DNA of 5,902 nt from SOIA01 sp964346585 (lineage in GTDB: Bacteria > Acidobacteriota > Aminicenantia > Aminicenantales > Aminicenantaceae): NCBI GenBank assembly GCA_964346585.1, contig CAYFVQ010000034.1, positions 1 through 5,902 on the forward strand, given 5' to 3'. A model generated the notes under the pieces. The model did no database searches, was not told the DNA's origin, and was given only the letters and a program-made list of their open reading frames with translations. Below, piece by piece: positions 1 through 5,642 of this stretch (positions are counted from its first letter, which is position 1; each line of letters starts with the position of its first letter). The position numbers and the translations under genes were made by a program.

Positions 1-17
1 TATAGATAATAATAAGT

Positions 18-47
18 TGTTCGCTTTCAGCGAACATTTCTTTTTTT
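18..47 (+). terminator. Intrinsic terminator (plus strand)
   Basis: A perfect 7-bp stem (TGTTCGC / GCGAACA) with a 5-nt loop TTTCA is followed by TTTCTTTTTTT. The T-tract lies on the plus strand, so it would end a plus-strand transcript from a gene left of the window, converging on the minus-strand gene that ends at 129. On the minus strand the hairpin has no following T-tract. Confidence 0.7.
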
Positions 48-100
48 ACTATTATCATAATGTTAAACTCTAAATCTTCCTTCAGTAAAAATAACGGATT

Positions 101-127
101 GGCCTCAGTGACTGAGCCTTTCAGGCC
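101..127 (-). terminator. Possible weak terminator after the winged-helix gene
   Basis: The sequence just beyond the stop codon of the gene ending at 129 can fold. GGCTCAG pairs with CTGA(G)GCC across a TCA loop with one bulge, and an alternative pairing uses GGCCT/AGGCC. On the minus strand the nearest T-run (TTATTTTT) is about 7 nt past the stem, so this is not a classical terminator. The position suits a 3'-end hairpin. Confidence 0.3.
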
Positions 128-128
128 A

Positions 129-1142
129 TTAATAATAGAGCCTTGGGAACCATTCACGCTTCCAAATCTTATACCTGAAGCGCACCCCCCGATCTTCAAC
201 TTTTCTCTCTTCATATTCCTTTATAAACTGTTCACGCTCCAATTCTTTTAAAGCTCGAAGGACATATTTTCTCTTATTGCTCCATGGTTGACTTTGCTTT
301 AATCCCGCAATGTCCGCAAGTTCAAAAAGGCTATAACCCGCTCCATTAAAGCGCTCATGTGGTTCTTTCCACAAAGACATTTCTCTCCAAATGTTCTGCG
401 CACTCTCGGATAGCTTGTACATTTCGATTGGCAAAAATGTAAGGCCTCCCGATAGAAGATTATGCACAAACAGTTTACCCACAGCTGTATCAAACCTGAA
501 AACGAAAACAATATCTCTCGTTTTCCATCGATTAGAAACGAAGTTTAATCTCTGCTCCTCTACCTTTATACGAGAAAATAGCGTACTTGCGATGCTGATG
601 TTTGCAAATCTTTTAGTTTTAGAAATGAAGAGTACTTTGTCGCTCGTCATCTCGATGACAACCTGAGTTAAGTCGAATACCAGTTCTTCAATTTTGCCTA
701 CGGATAATTTGTTAGAACTCAAATCCAACATCTTCCTTATCTCAGTCGCCTTCAGCATGACTTTTACGATATTCTCCTCTGACTCCGATTCTATCCAGCT
801 TCGCAAGGCCACAACATCCTTGTAAAAAGGTTTTCTTTTCCATCCTTTTATAAGCCCATATTGATCACGAATTTTTTGAGCAAGGCAGTCGACGATCCAC
901 ATTGTCTGATATGTTAATTTCTTATCGCCTGTCCTGAATGACTTTATCCCCCTCAAATTCAAGCGCCCGAACAAATAATTTAAAGAGCGCTCGGACACTG
1001 TCATCTGCTGTTTTTTAAAAGCTTCTTTCATGGCTTCAAATTTGCGACTTATTGCTATTTCAGGAAAAAATTCATTCGGTAAGTAGTCTGGCGGATAATA
1101 ATCTTCAGGAAGCTCTTTTTCGTTTTTGTTATCATCAATCAT
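129..1142 (-). CDS. Putative tandem winged-helix, replication-initiator-like protein
   Basis: This reading frame encodes 337 residues from the ATG at 1142, which has GGAGGT 5 nt upstream. An in-frame ATG at 1154 overlaps that ribosome binding site and is an unlikely start. The acidic, Pro/Tyr-rich N-terminus (about 1-25) is followed by a helical region. Two segments then look like winged helices: about 125-226, with a helix such as KATEIRKMLDL, and about 235-331, with SLFELADIAGLKQS followed by RKYVLRALKELE and a strand-rich basic end. Tandem winged helices of this type are typical of plasmid initiators (RepA/Rep_3/TrfA-like), which bind iterons and open an origin. I base the assignment on the pattern only and see no diagnostic motif. 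It is the second gene of a unit with the HTH gene 34 bp upstream. No iteron array is visible in the window. Another DNA-binding role is possible. Confidence 0.55.
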   Translation of the reverse strand: MIDDNKNEKELPEDYYPPDYLPNEFFPEIAISRKFEAMKEAFKKQQMTVSERSLNYLFGRLNLRGIKSFRTGDKKLTYQTMWIVDCLAQKIRDQYGLIKGWKRKPFYKDVVALRSWIESESEENIVKVMLKATEIRKMLDLSSNKLSVGKIEELVFDLTQVVIEMTSDKVLFISKTKRFANISIASTLFSRIKVEEQRLNFVSNRWKTRDIVFVFRFDTAVGKLFVHNLLSGGLTFLPIEMYKLSESAQNIWREMSLWKEPHERFNGAGYSLFELADIAGLKQSQPWSNKRKYVLRALKELEREQFIKEYEERKVEDRGVRFRYKIWKREWFPRLYY

Positions 1143-1176
1143 TTTTACCTCCATCTTCTCATTATTCCGTTAAGAA

Positions 1177-1674
1177 TTAAGCCGCAAGAGAGTCCGTAAC
1201 TTGGCTATCTTGCAGAGTTTTCTTGGGGGAGATAGTGCCATTTTTCGCCATCTCCCTATGTACCCCTTCGCACGCCGTTTTTTTGGACTTCCCGACCTTC
1301 ACAGTCCTTTCAAATCCCATCTCAATTATGAAATTTACTGCTTGTTTGGTTAACGGTTTATGGTTTGTTTCCATACGCAAAATCCTTGTCTGAGAAACAC
1401 CGAGGTGGTTGGCTAAATCTTTCTTCTCCCAACCTCTTGCTTTGCGGGTTTCTCTCAGGTCATATCCTCTGTAAAATTTCTTTCTGAAAAAATCATCCAG
1501 CTTCATCTTGAAATCTCTGGTATTAGCAAACTGTGTATGAAGCACTTGCTCAAAAAAACGCACAATGTTCACTCTTCGCTGAGTTTCATCTGGAGTGAAT
1601 ACTGTTCCTGGTTCGCCCCTATCAAGAATCTCGTCATAGAGCCCCTTGAGCTTGGATATTTCTACATCTTCCAT
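1177..1674 (-). CDS. XRE-family helix-turn-helix DNA-binding protein
   Basis: This reading frame encodes 165 residues from the ATG at 1674, which has AAGGAG 8 nt upstream. A TTG start at 1713 would begin inside a terminator-like hairpin, so I reject it. Residues about 72-115 form a clear Cro/C1-type HTH: LRETRKARGWEKKDLANHLG, then VSQTRILRMETN, the usual pattern of 'arrive at turn, Gly, recognition helix'. The N-terminal 70 residues are helical and charged and the C-terminal 45 are basic and probably disordered. Proteins of this family are usually transcriptional regulators, often of their own operon, in phages, plasmids and toxin-antitoxin loci. The winged-helix gene follows after 34 bp, so the pair is probably co-transcribed, and this protein may control the initiator-like gene. 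That control is inference. The specific family is not recognised. Confidence 0.8.
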   Translation of the reverse strand: MEDVEISKLKGLYDEILDRGEPGTVFTPDETQRRVNIVRFFEQVLHTQFANTRDFKMKLDDFFRKKFYRGYDLRETRKARGWEKKDLANHLGVSQTRILRMETNHKPLTKQAVNFIIEMGFERTVKVGKSKKTACEGVHREMAKNGTISPKKTLQDSQVTDSLAA

Positions 1675-1689
1675 CTTATTTTCTCCTTC

Positions 1690-1741
1690 CCCTCCTGAAT
1701 AAAAAAAGGGCAATCACCTTATTAGGTGTTGCCCTCCTGAA
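1690..1741 (-). repeat. 10-bp direct repeat bracketing the leader hairpin
   Basis: CCCTCCTGAA occurs at 1690-1699 and again at 1732-1741, a 42-bp period. On the minus strand each copy reads TTCAGGAGGG, a strong Shine-Dalgarno-like sequence. One copy lies just before and one just after the hairpin/T7 unit. The arrangement could be a tandem duplication, a target-site duplication around a small insertion, or functional duplication of a ribosome binding site. Confidence 0.7.
1701..1734 (-). terminator. Strong hairpin with T7, just upstream of the HTH gene
   Basis: Read on the minus strand, GGGCAA-CACCT pairs with AGGTG-A-TTGCCC: an 11-bp stem with a single bulged base and a 4-nt loop, followed at once by TTTTTTT. 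It is a textbook intrinsic terminator for minus-strand transcription. It ends about 26 nt before the ATG of the HTH gene, too close for a full promoter to fit easily between the T-tract and the ribosome binding site. It either terminates transcription of the decayed gene at 1770-1921 or acts as an attenuator in the HTH gene leader. Confidence 0.75.
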
Positions 1742-1769
1742 AAACGATACACTACTCCAGCCCATAGAC

Positions 1770-1921
1770 TTATGCTGTTTCAGGCTGGAAAATTAAACGC
1801 TCAATGTGCGGCTTAAACTTCTTTAATACTTCAACAATTTTTTGAATCTCACTAAAGCCGTTGGGAGATGCTTCCTGTCAAAGAGGGTTAAATAGGCGTT
1901 CATTTCATCATTCGATATCTC
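1770..1921 (-). pseudogene. Possible frameshifted remnant of a small protein gene
   Basis: Two overlapping minus-strand frames look coding and would join through a frameshift near 1870-1885. The upstream part reads EISNDEMNAYLTLFDR (from 1921, after an in-frame stop at 1922-1924). The downstream part reads QEASPNGFSEIQKIVEVL and continues KKFKPHIERLIFQPETA to TAA at 1770-1772. The second stretch has an amphipathic helical pattern typical of real protein. There is no start codon with a good ribosome binding site and no complete domain. The hairpin terminator at 1701-1734 lies 36 bp downstream, as expected for the 3' end of a former gene. The family is unrecognised. Chance open frames are possible in a region this short. 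Confidence 0.3.
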
Positions 1922-1933
1922 TTAAGATAAAAT

Positions 1934-2083
1934 TCAAGAGGTCAGGCTTTTTTTCTGGAAAAACAGAGAAATCGATGGAGGAAAAATTTTAAACCGAAGC
2001 GGCTAATAAATAAGAAATTCTAAATGTGAAGATGCAGCCCCTAATATTAATAAAAAAATGTCGAATGTTGAGATGCGACCCCT
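1934..2083. repeat. Extragenic repeat block (left spacer)
   Basis: This block holds a plus-oriented half-copy TCAAGAGGTCAGGC (1934-1947), a copy AAATGT.GAAGATGCAGCCCCT (2022-2042) and a 28-bp copy (2056-2083) with core GTTGAGATGCGACCCCT. The last two lie in the opposite orientation to the first, giving an inverted arrangement. The 28-bp copy matches that at 5106-5133 in 24 of 28 positions. It ends 4 nt from the stop codon of the minus-strand gene at 2088. On the minus strand it can form a short GTCG/CGAC stem followed by ATTTTTTT, so it may double as a weak terminator. The organisation resembles REP/BIME-type elements, but no transposase is present here. Confidence 0.6.
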
Positions 2084-2087
2084 AGTA

Positions 2088-2456
2088 CTAGTATTCTTTA
2101 GAGATATCATCCTCTGTGTCAAATTCTCGGTCCGGACCCGCAGAAATCAAGCGGAAATCTTCATCACTCAGCTTTTTATATCTGATGACTGTTCCCCAAG
2201 CATCCATAGTCCCGAGGGGAAGGCGCCGGAATTCTTGAAGTTCCTTAAGGTTTTCTGGAGCCCTTCCATCCATGGCAATAAACGAATGAATCTCTCTCGC
2301 CAGGCTTTTCATATTCGTCGTCGTTAACTTCTGCTTTGTCGCATCAAAGATTCTCACTTCCTCAACCACATTATCTTTCCCCGCCTTTGCGACCCAGAGA
2401 AAATAAACCACCACAGCAGCCAGTATCAAAATGGCTAAAAATCCTCTTATTTTCAT
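2088..2456 (-). CDS. Membrane-anchored protein with GspG-like C-terminal domain
   Basis: This reading frame encodes 122 residues, with AAGGAG 9 nt before the ATG. Residues about 5-22 form one hydrophobic N-terminal segment (FLAILILAAVVVYFLWV), an uncleaved anchor or a signal. Residues 45-118 resemble the C-terminal domain of type II secretion major pseudopilins: a helix (TNMKSLAREIHSFIAMDG), then DAWGTVIRY at 85-93 and ISAGPDREFDTEDDI at 104-118, an acidic loop that in GspG proteins binds calcium. The canonical prepilin site (Gly before Phe-Thr-Leu-x-Glu) is absent. The protein is therefore probably a free-standing GspG-domain envelope protein rather than a processed pilin, facing the periplasm. 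It is last in the minus-strand run, 92 bp after the barrel gene, and may be co-transcribed with it. Its exact role is unknown. Confidence 0.75.
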   Translation of the reverse strand: MKIRGFLAILILAAVVVYFLWVAKAGKDNVVEEVRIFDATKQKLTTTNMKSLAREIHSFIAMDGRAPENLKELQEFRRLPLGTMDAWGTVIRYKKLSDEDFRLISAGPDREFDTEDDISKEY

Positions 2457-2548
2457 TTCTTCACGCTCCTTGGTTTTTTCATCTCAAGGATGTATTTCAA
2501 GAGGCGCCCCACTCACATCAAAACTCGATGGAGCCGCGTGCGTGCATT

Positions 2549-3172
2549 TCAGAACCTGTAGACCAAACCGGCTAAAACAACGACCGCCATCTGAGGATCA
2601 TCAAAGTTCACGTATGAGTATCGTCCATTGAAGAACAGACCCGTCGTCCGAGAGAGGTATAACTCGAATCCGAGCCCTCCGAACGCCTCAAAGAGAATTT
2701 CTTTTTCAGGCGGCTCAATCTCCACTGCAAAGCCGAGTTCGGAAGTATAGGTCTGCATCTCAGCATCCAGGTTATAGCGAACACCCCCACCGCCGTTGAT
2801 AAACAGCCTGACTGTCTGGTTTCTCACGAGATTCACTCCAAGAGTGAAGAGTCCTGTAATATACCTGTAGGTGTTGACTTCTAATGTGTCATCGTCGGAG
2901 GGATCGGTGAGTTTCGCTTTTCCGCTCAAATTATAATGCCCTTCGAATCCAGCAAAGACGACTTTTCCGAATGTCAAACCGAACCCAGCGCCAAAATTCT
3001 TATAAGAAGCGACAAGAGGAAATTCATTTTCCCCCTCTAGATAATCATCGGCAGAGCCTGAAGAACCGATAAAATTACCTCTCCCAAAAACATAAAAATG
3101 AGAATCGCCGTATGCCAGAGTTGAAAGCAAAACAAGACAGCCGAGAATCGAAATGACTTTTAATTTTTTCAT
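2549..3172 (-). CDS. Small outer-membrane beta-barrel protein
   Basis: This reading frame encodes 207 residues from the ATG at 3172, which has GGGAG 7 nt upstream. The frame is open back to 3250, but that part overlaps the peptidase gene and lacks a ribosome binding site. Residues 1-22 are a signal peptide (MKKLKVISILGCLVLLSTLAYG) with likely cleavage after A-Y-G. An ILGC at 9-12 resembles a lipobox but comes too early to be convincing. The mature part is made of alternating amphipathic strands with Gly and aromatic residues (FYVFGRGNFIG, FGAGFGLTFGKVVFAGFEGHYNL, GLGFELYLS, GLFFNGRYSYVNF). It ends in LVYRF, the terminal aromatic signature used for barrel assembly. About 185 mature residues suits an 8-stranded OmpX/OmpA-type barrel. 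It lies 13 bp after the peptidase gene, so translation or transcription is probably coupled. The ligand or function is unknown. Confidence 0.8.
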   Translation of the reverse strand: MKKLKVISILGCLVLLSTLAYGDSHFYVFGRGNFIGSSGSADDYLEGENEFPLVASYKNFGAGFGLTFGKVVFAGFEGHYNLSGKAKLTDPSDDDTLEVNTYRYITGLFTLGVNLVRNQTVRLFINGGGGVRYNLDAEMQTYTSELGFAVEIEPPEKEILFEAFGGLGFELYLSRTTGLFFNGRYSYVNFDDPQMAVVVLAGLVYRF

Positions 3173-3185
3173 CGCTCTTCTCCCT

Positions 3186-4784
3186 TTAGAATCTTCCCCG
3201 TCCTTTTTTGACCTGGACGACACTGATGTTAACCACTTGAAAGTCCTCAAATATGCCGTCAGAAACGGAAAACCTTATGCTGTAATCTCCACCTTGAGTG
3301 TGAGTGGGTGTCCAAGTGAATAATCCTGTGCTTGAATTAAAAGAGGCACCCTGAGGTAAGGGCGATGCACTATAAATCAAAGAGCCACTTTCAGGGTCAG
3401 ATGCTTGTAGCTGGATAGAAAATTCCGTGCCTTCCTTGAATATCTGGCCGGCTATACTTAAACTGACATCGGCAAGAACTGGCGGCTGGTTGTTAATCGT
3501 CACTCCCCACAATTTCATGACCCATGTTCCGATCTCACACTCACCCATTTTTATGTTGAAATACCCGTTGTCGCCCCAGGTTGTCCCCCATGAATTCTTG
3601 CAAATCCAGTATCTATCCACTCCATCATCGTAGTAGCCGACAATCACGATTCCATGACCTCCCTGATAGGTCGCACTGGGTAAACGCGCATAAATCCCAC
3701 TGGAATAACTGTAAAAATCAGAGTAAACATCCATATACCCCACTAATGGGCCATCTTGAAGAGCGGCGATTATTGCGGCTTCATTGACCACGGCTTGCGT
3801 CACGTAGCCCCAGCCCGCTATGCTGGATAGCTTATCCATGTAATCAAAGCACAAAGAACAAGGATCATCCTGCGCTGTATAAGGGAAACAATCTTCGGTC
3901 ACAATTCCGGTAGTCATGATGTAATTAAGAGCCGATGCCGGTGAGCCTCCAGTCACACAATTCCCCGCGCCAGAGCAGGAGACTAAATCCTGTTCGGAAA
4001 AATCAGGCAAGGAAAGAGCTTGAATATTTCTTCCATCAAACCGGCTGCTATCCTGACCGGATATTTCTGGTTCTTCTTGAGGATAATAATCCATTTGTTC
4101 CAATGAAGAGCTTGCCGCCGTTGAAGAAAGATCAAACGGTCTGAGGTTGTGACTTATTATCCAGTTATAAAGACTGAGTTGAGGGATTACCATTCCGATG
4201 CTATAAGCCGGCGGAGTCGTCTTTGGACTTGATGAGAAAGCTGTGGTCTGACTAAAAAGACCACCGTACTTGAAATCATGATCCATCATCCTCTCATAGA
4301 GATTGATTTCCTGGCCTGAAAAACTGGTTTCTCTCTCGAACACGTTATCTTGTTCCCCTGAAATCCGAGGCTGAACCTCATATATCCCTTGCTCAATGTT
4401 ATACATGGCCTCCATGGTACCTACCGTCGCAAAAGCCCAGCAACTGCCGCAACTACTCTGATTCTTAACCACTGTCATGAAATTCCCTGCAAACGACCTC
4501 CAATCGAGAGAAGCTTGAATCTCTCTATCTATTTTAACCTCGACATATCTATCCGGATCTTCATACCGGGGCAGAATATATCCCAGCCTCATCCTTCTCT
4601 CCTCCGGTGTCAACAGAGTCATAGATGTTTCCCCAGCTTTCCATCTCAGCCCGGCCATCTCGATTTCTCTGTTGATATTTCTAATCTCTTCCTGAGCCTG
4701 ATCCTGTGTGTTCTGAAAACCAAGGAGAAAGAAAGACAGGAAGATTATGAGAAAGACTGGAGTTAAAGATTTCAATTTAAGCAT
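3186..4784 (-). CDS. Secreted papain-like (C1A) cysteine peptidase with Ig-like C-terminal domain
   Basis: I chose the ATG at 4784 (532 residues) because AAGGTGG lies 5 nt upstream. A GTG at 4793 is in frame but has a poor ribosome binding site. Numbered from that GTG, residues about 8-27 are a signal peptide. Residues 36-71 are a short charged propeptide-like stretch (EERRMRLG). The peptidase begins at ASLDWRSF. Catalytic residues are visible: Gln112 (oxyanion hole), Cys118 in CGSCWAF, His380 in GGHGIVIVGYYDD and Asn400 in CKNSWGTTWGDNGYF. About 130 extra residues, rich in Ser, Gln and acids, lie between the Cys helix and the conserved SEQDLVSC segment (266-273). Residues about 437-525 form an Ig-like/cadherin-like domain (NNQPPV, SDPESGSLIY, FTWTPTHTQGGDYSIRFSVSDG), as in many secreted or surface proteins. 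It probably degrades extracellular or periplasmic protein. It is first in a unit with the barrel gene 13 bp downstream. The exact substrate is unknown. Confidence 0.92.
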   Translation of the reverse strand: MLKLKSLTPVFLIIFLSFFLLGFQNTQDQAQEEIRNINREIEMAGLRWKAGETSMTLLTPEERRMRLGYILPRYEDPDRYVEVKIDREIQASLDWRSFAGNFMTVVKNQSSCGSCWAFATVGTMEAMYNIEQGIYEVQPRISGEQDNVFERETSFSGQEINLYERMMDHDFKYGGLFSQTTAFSSSPKTTPPAYSIGMVIPQLSLYNWIISHNLRPFDLSSTAASSSLEQMDYYPQEEPEISGQDSSRFDGRNIQALSLPDFSEQDLVSCSGAGNCVTGGSPASALNYIMTTGIVTEDCFPYTAQDDPCSLCFDYMDKLSSIAGWGYVTQAVVNEAAIIAALQDGPLVGYMDVYSDFYSYSSGIYARLPSATYQGGHGIVIVGYYDDGVDRYWICKNSWGTTWGDNGYFNIKMGECEIGTWVMKLWGVTINNQPPVLADVSLSIAGQIFKEGTEFSIQLQASDPESGSLIYSASPLPQGASFNSSTGLFTWTPTHTQGGDYSIRFSVSDGIFEDFQVVNISVVQVKKGRGRF

Positions 4785-4815
4785 CTTTGCCACCTTTTTC
4801 AGGATTTATCACCTT

Positions 4816-4841
4816 AAAAAAAAAGACCTTTCGGTCTTTTT
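4816..4841 (-). terminator. GNRA-loop hairpin with T9 at the start of the peptidase leader
   Basis: On the minus strand, GACC-GAAA-GGTC forms a 4-bp stem closed by a GAAA tetraloop. Flanking A/T bases (AAAAA/TTTTT) extend it to 9 bp, and TTTTTTTTT follows. It ends 31 nt before the ATG of the peptidase. On the plus strand a T5 tract also follows, so it could work in both directions. With the candidate promoter at 4849-4876, the hairpin would occupy roughly the first 20 nt of the transcript. Confidence 0.65.
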
Positions 4842-4848
4842 CTAACTA

Positions 4849-4876
4849 TTTATATGTCTATTTCAAAATAAATCAA
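4849..4876 (-). promoter_or_regulatory. Candidate sigma-70 promoter for the peptidase unit
   Basis: On the minus strand TTGATT (4876-4871) and TATAAA (4854-4849) are separated by 16 bp. They match the -35 consensus at 4 of 6 positions and the -10 at 5 of 6. Transcription would start near 4842. It precedes the peptidase gene and lies upstream of the leader hairpin. Confidence 0.5.
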
Positions 4877-4914
4877 TCACCTATTGAGACGAATTTAGGG
4901 GTGAATTTAAAAGC

Positions 4915-5133
4915 TCAAAGGGGTCAGGCCTCAACATCTGACATCTCTCAAAATAAAGCCAATGAGTTTCATGCTGCATTTTTGGGAAGCTTGAGAAATC
5001 GATAACGGACAATTTTTTCTTTGTTATGGAAGTGTCTAATCTAAGGCTATTAAGAAAAGTGGACTCCTGTTAAGGCACGACGCCTACTAATCTTCGTTAA
5101 TGGGGAAATGTTGAAGGTTGAGACGCGACCTCT
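4915..5133. repeat. Extragenic repeat block (right spacer)
   Basis: TCAAAGGGGTCAGGC at 4915-4929, continuing TCAACATCTGACAT to 4944, is oriented oppositely to the 28-bp copy at 5106-5133 (core GGTTGAGACGCGACCTCT). The pair bounds about 220 bp. The first copy contains a GTCAG/CTGAC inverted repeat. GAGAAATCGAT at 4993-5003 also occurs in the left repeat block at 1966-1976. The 28-bp copy overlaps by one base the stop codon of the minus-strand gene ending at 5133. No coding sequence is convincing in 4843-5132. Confidence 0.6.
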
Positions 5134-5483
5134 TAGTTGTTTGACTGTTGTCCAAGACTCTTCACTGCTATCCTCAAGGCCTCCACGATTGCCCGTTCAA
5201 GCTCTTTCAGTTTATCCGAATTATCTCCATAGTGCAGCAGCATGTTCTCCACTTTGACTAGATGCAGTAAAGGATCTTCCCAATTCAACCCGGCCCAGAG
5301 AAAAACACTCAAATATCTTAAATCCAGTTTGTTCAGTTTCCGTTCCACAAGTTCTGCGTTTCCCTTCGGAATCTGTAGATTCCTGAGGATTTCCTTGTAG
5401 GACTCTCTGTTGTATTTCAGCCTTCTCTTCCTGTCCAGGTTGATGGAGATTGCATCTTTCACCTGTCTTTTTTCTTTTTCCAT
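5133..5483 (-). CDS. Small protein resembling phage/GTA tail-assembly chaperone
   Basis: This reading frame encodes 116 residues from the ATG at 5483, directly preceded by an in-frame TTG. The ribosome binding site is weak (AAAGAG). The order of elements recalls the phage/gene-transfer-agent tail assembly chaperones (GTA gp10/TAC type): a short strand ISINLDRKRRLKYN (12-25), a helix SYKEILRNLQIP (28-39), then LRYLSVFLWAGLNWEDPLLH (55-74), matching the family pattern 'R.L..LLWAGL..EDP.LT', then LVKVENMLLHY and a long C-terminal helix (92-110). Such chaperones guide tape-measure and tail-tube assembly. No tail, capsid or packaging gene is present in the window, so it is either an isolated phage remnant or a host protein of similar fold. 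The divergent neighbour at 5760 gives no further clue. The reading frame is clear but the family assignment is tentative. Confidence 0.6.
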   Translation of the reverse strand: MEKEKRQVKDAISINLDRKRRLKYNRESYKEILRNLQIPKGNAELVERKLNKLDLRYLSVFLWAGLNWEDPLLHLVKVENMLLHYGDNSDKLKELERAIVEALRIAVKSLGQQSNN

Positions 5484-5554
5484 CAAAAAACTCTTTTTCG
5501 ACTCTGCTGAATATAGGCCACGTTTCGTTTTGAGTATTGCCTCGCTTCCATATA

Positions 5555-5574
5555 TTTAGTCGGAAAAGACTAAA
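5555..5574. promoter_or_regulatory. Perfect inverted repeat, possible operator
   Basis: TTTAGTC and GACTAAA are perfect 7-bp arms around GGAAAA. It lies in the divergent intergenic region, about 70 bp upstream of the start of the minus-strand gene. No T-tract follows directly on the minus strand and only A-runs follow on the plus strand, so it is not a terminator. A dimeric regulator site or a hairpin in the minus-strand leader is more likely. Confidence 0.4.
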
Positions 5575-5642
5575 AAAAAGGAAAAAAATATTTTTTTCTA
5601 TTGACTCAAGGAAAAAATTATAAAAGAATTTATGAGTATTTT

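Noticed and set aside
1757..1788. CCAGCC/GGCTGG inverted repeat as a terminator or riboswitch stem
   Set aside because: The 20-nt loop and lack of a T-tract make it weak. It overlaps the end of the possible gene remnant, and no known riboswitch pattern was seen.
2058..2327. Plus-strand open frame of 89 codons
   Set aside because: It is antisense to the GspG-like gene, begins inside a repeat copy and has no family resemblance.
2549..3250. Longer form of the barrel protein starting at 3250
   Set aside because: The extra 26 residues overlap the peptidase C-terminus and precede a perfect signal peptide. The ATG at 3172 has its own ribosome binding site.
4389..4766. Plus-strand open frame of 125 codons
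   Set aside because: It lies antisense within the well-supported peptidase gene and has no recognisable protein pattern.
4787..5005. Plus-strand open frame of 72 codons
   Set aside because: It runs through the leader hairpin, candidate promoter and extragenic repeat, has low-complexity composition and lacks a ribosome binding site.
5007..5064. MITE or insertion-sequence footprint (GGACAATTTTTTCTTT ... AAGAAAAGTGGAC)
   Set aside because: The ends are only loosely inverted once the T-runs are discounted, and no target duplication or transposase is visible.
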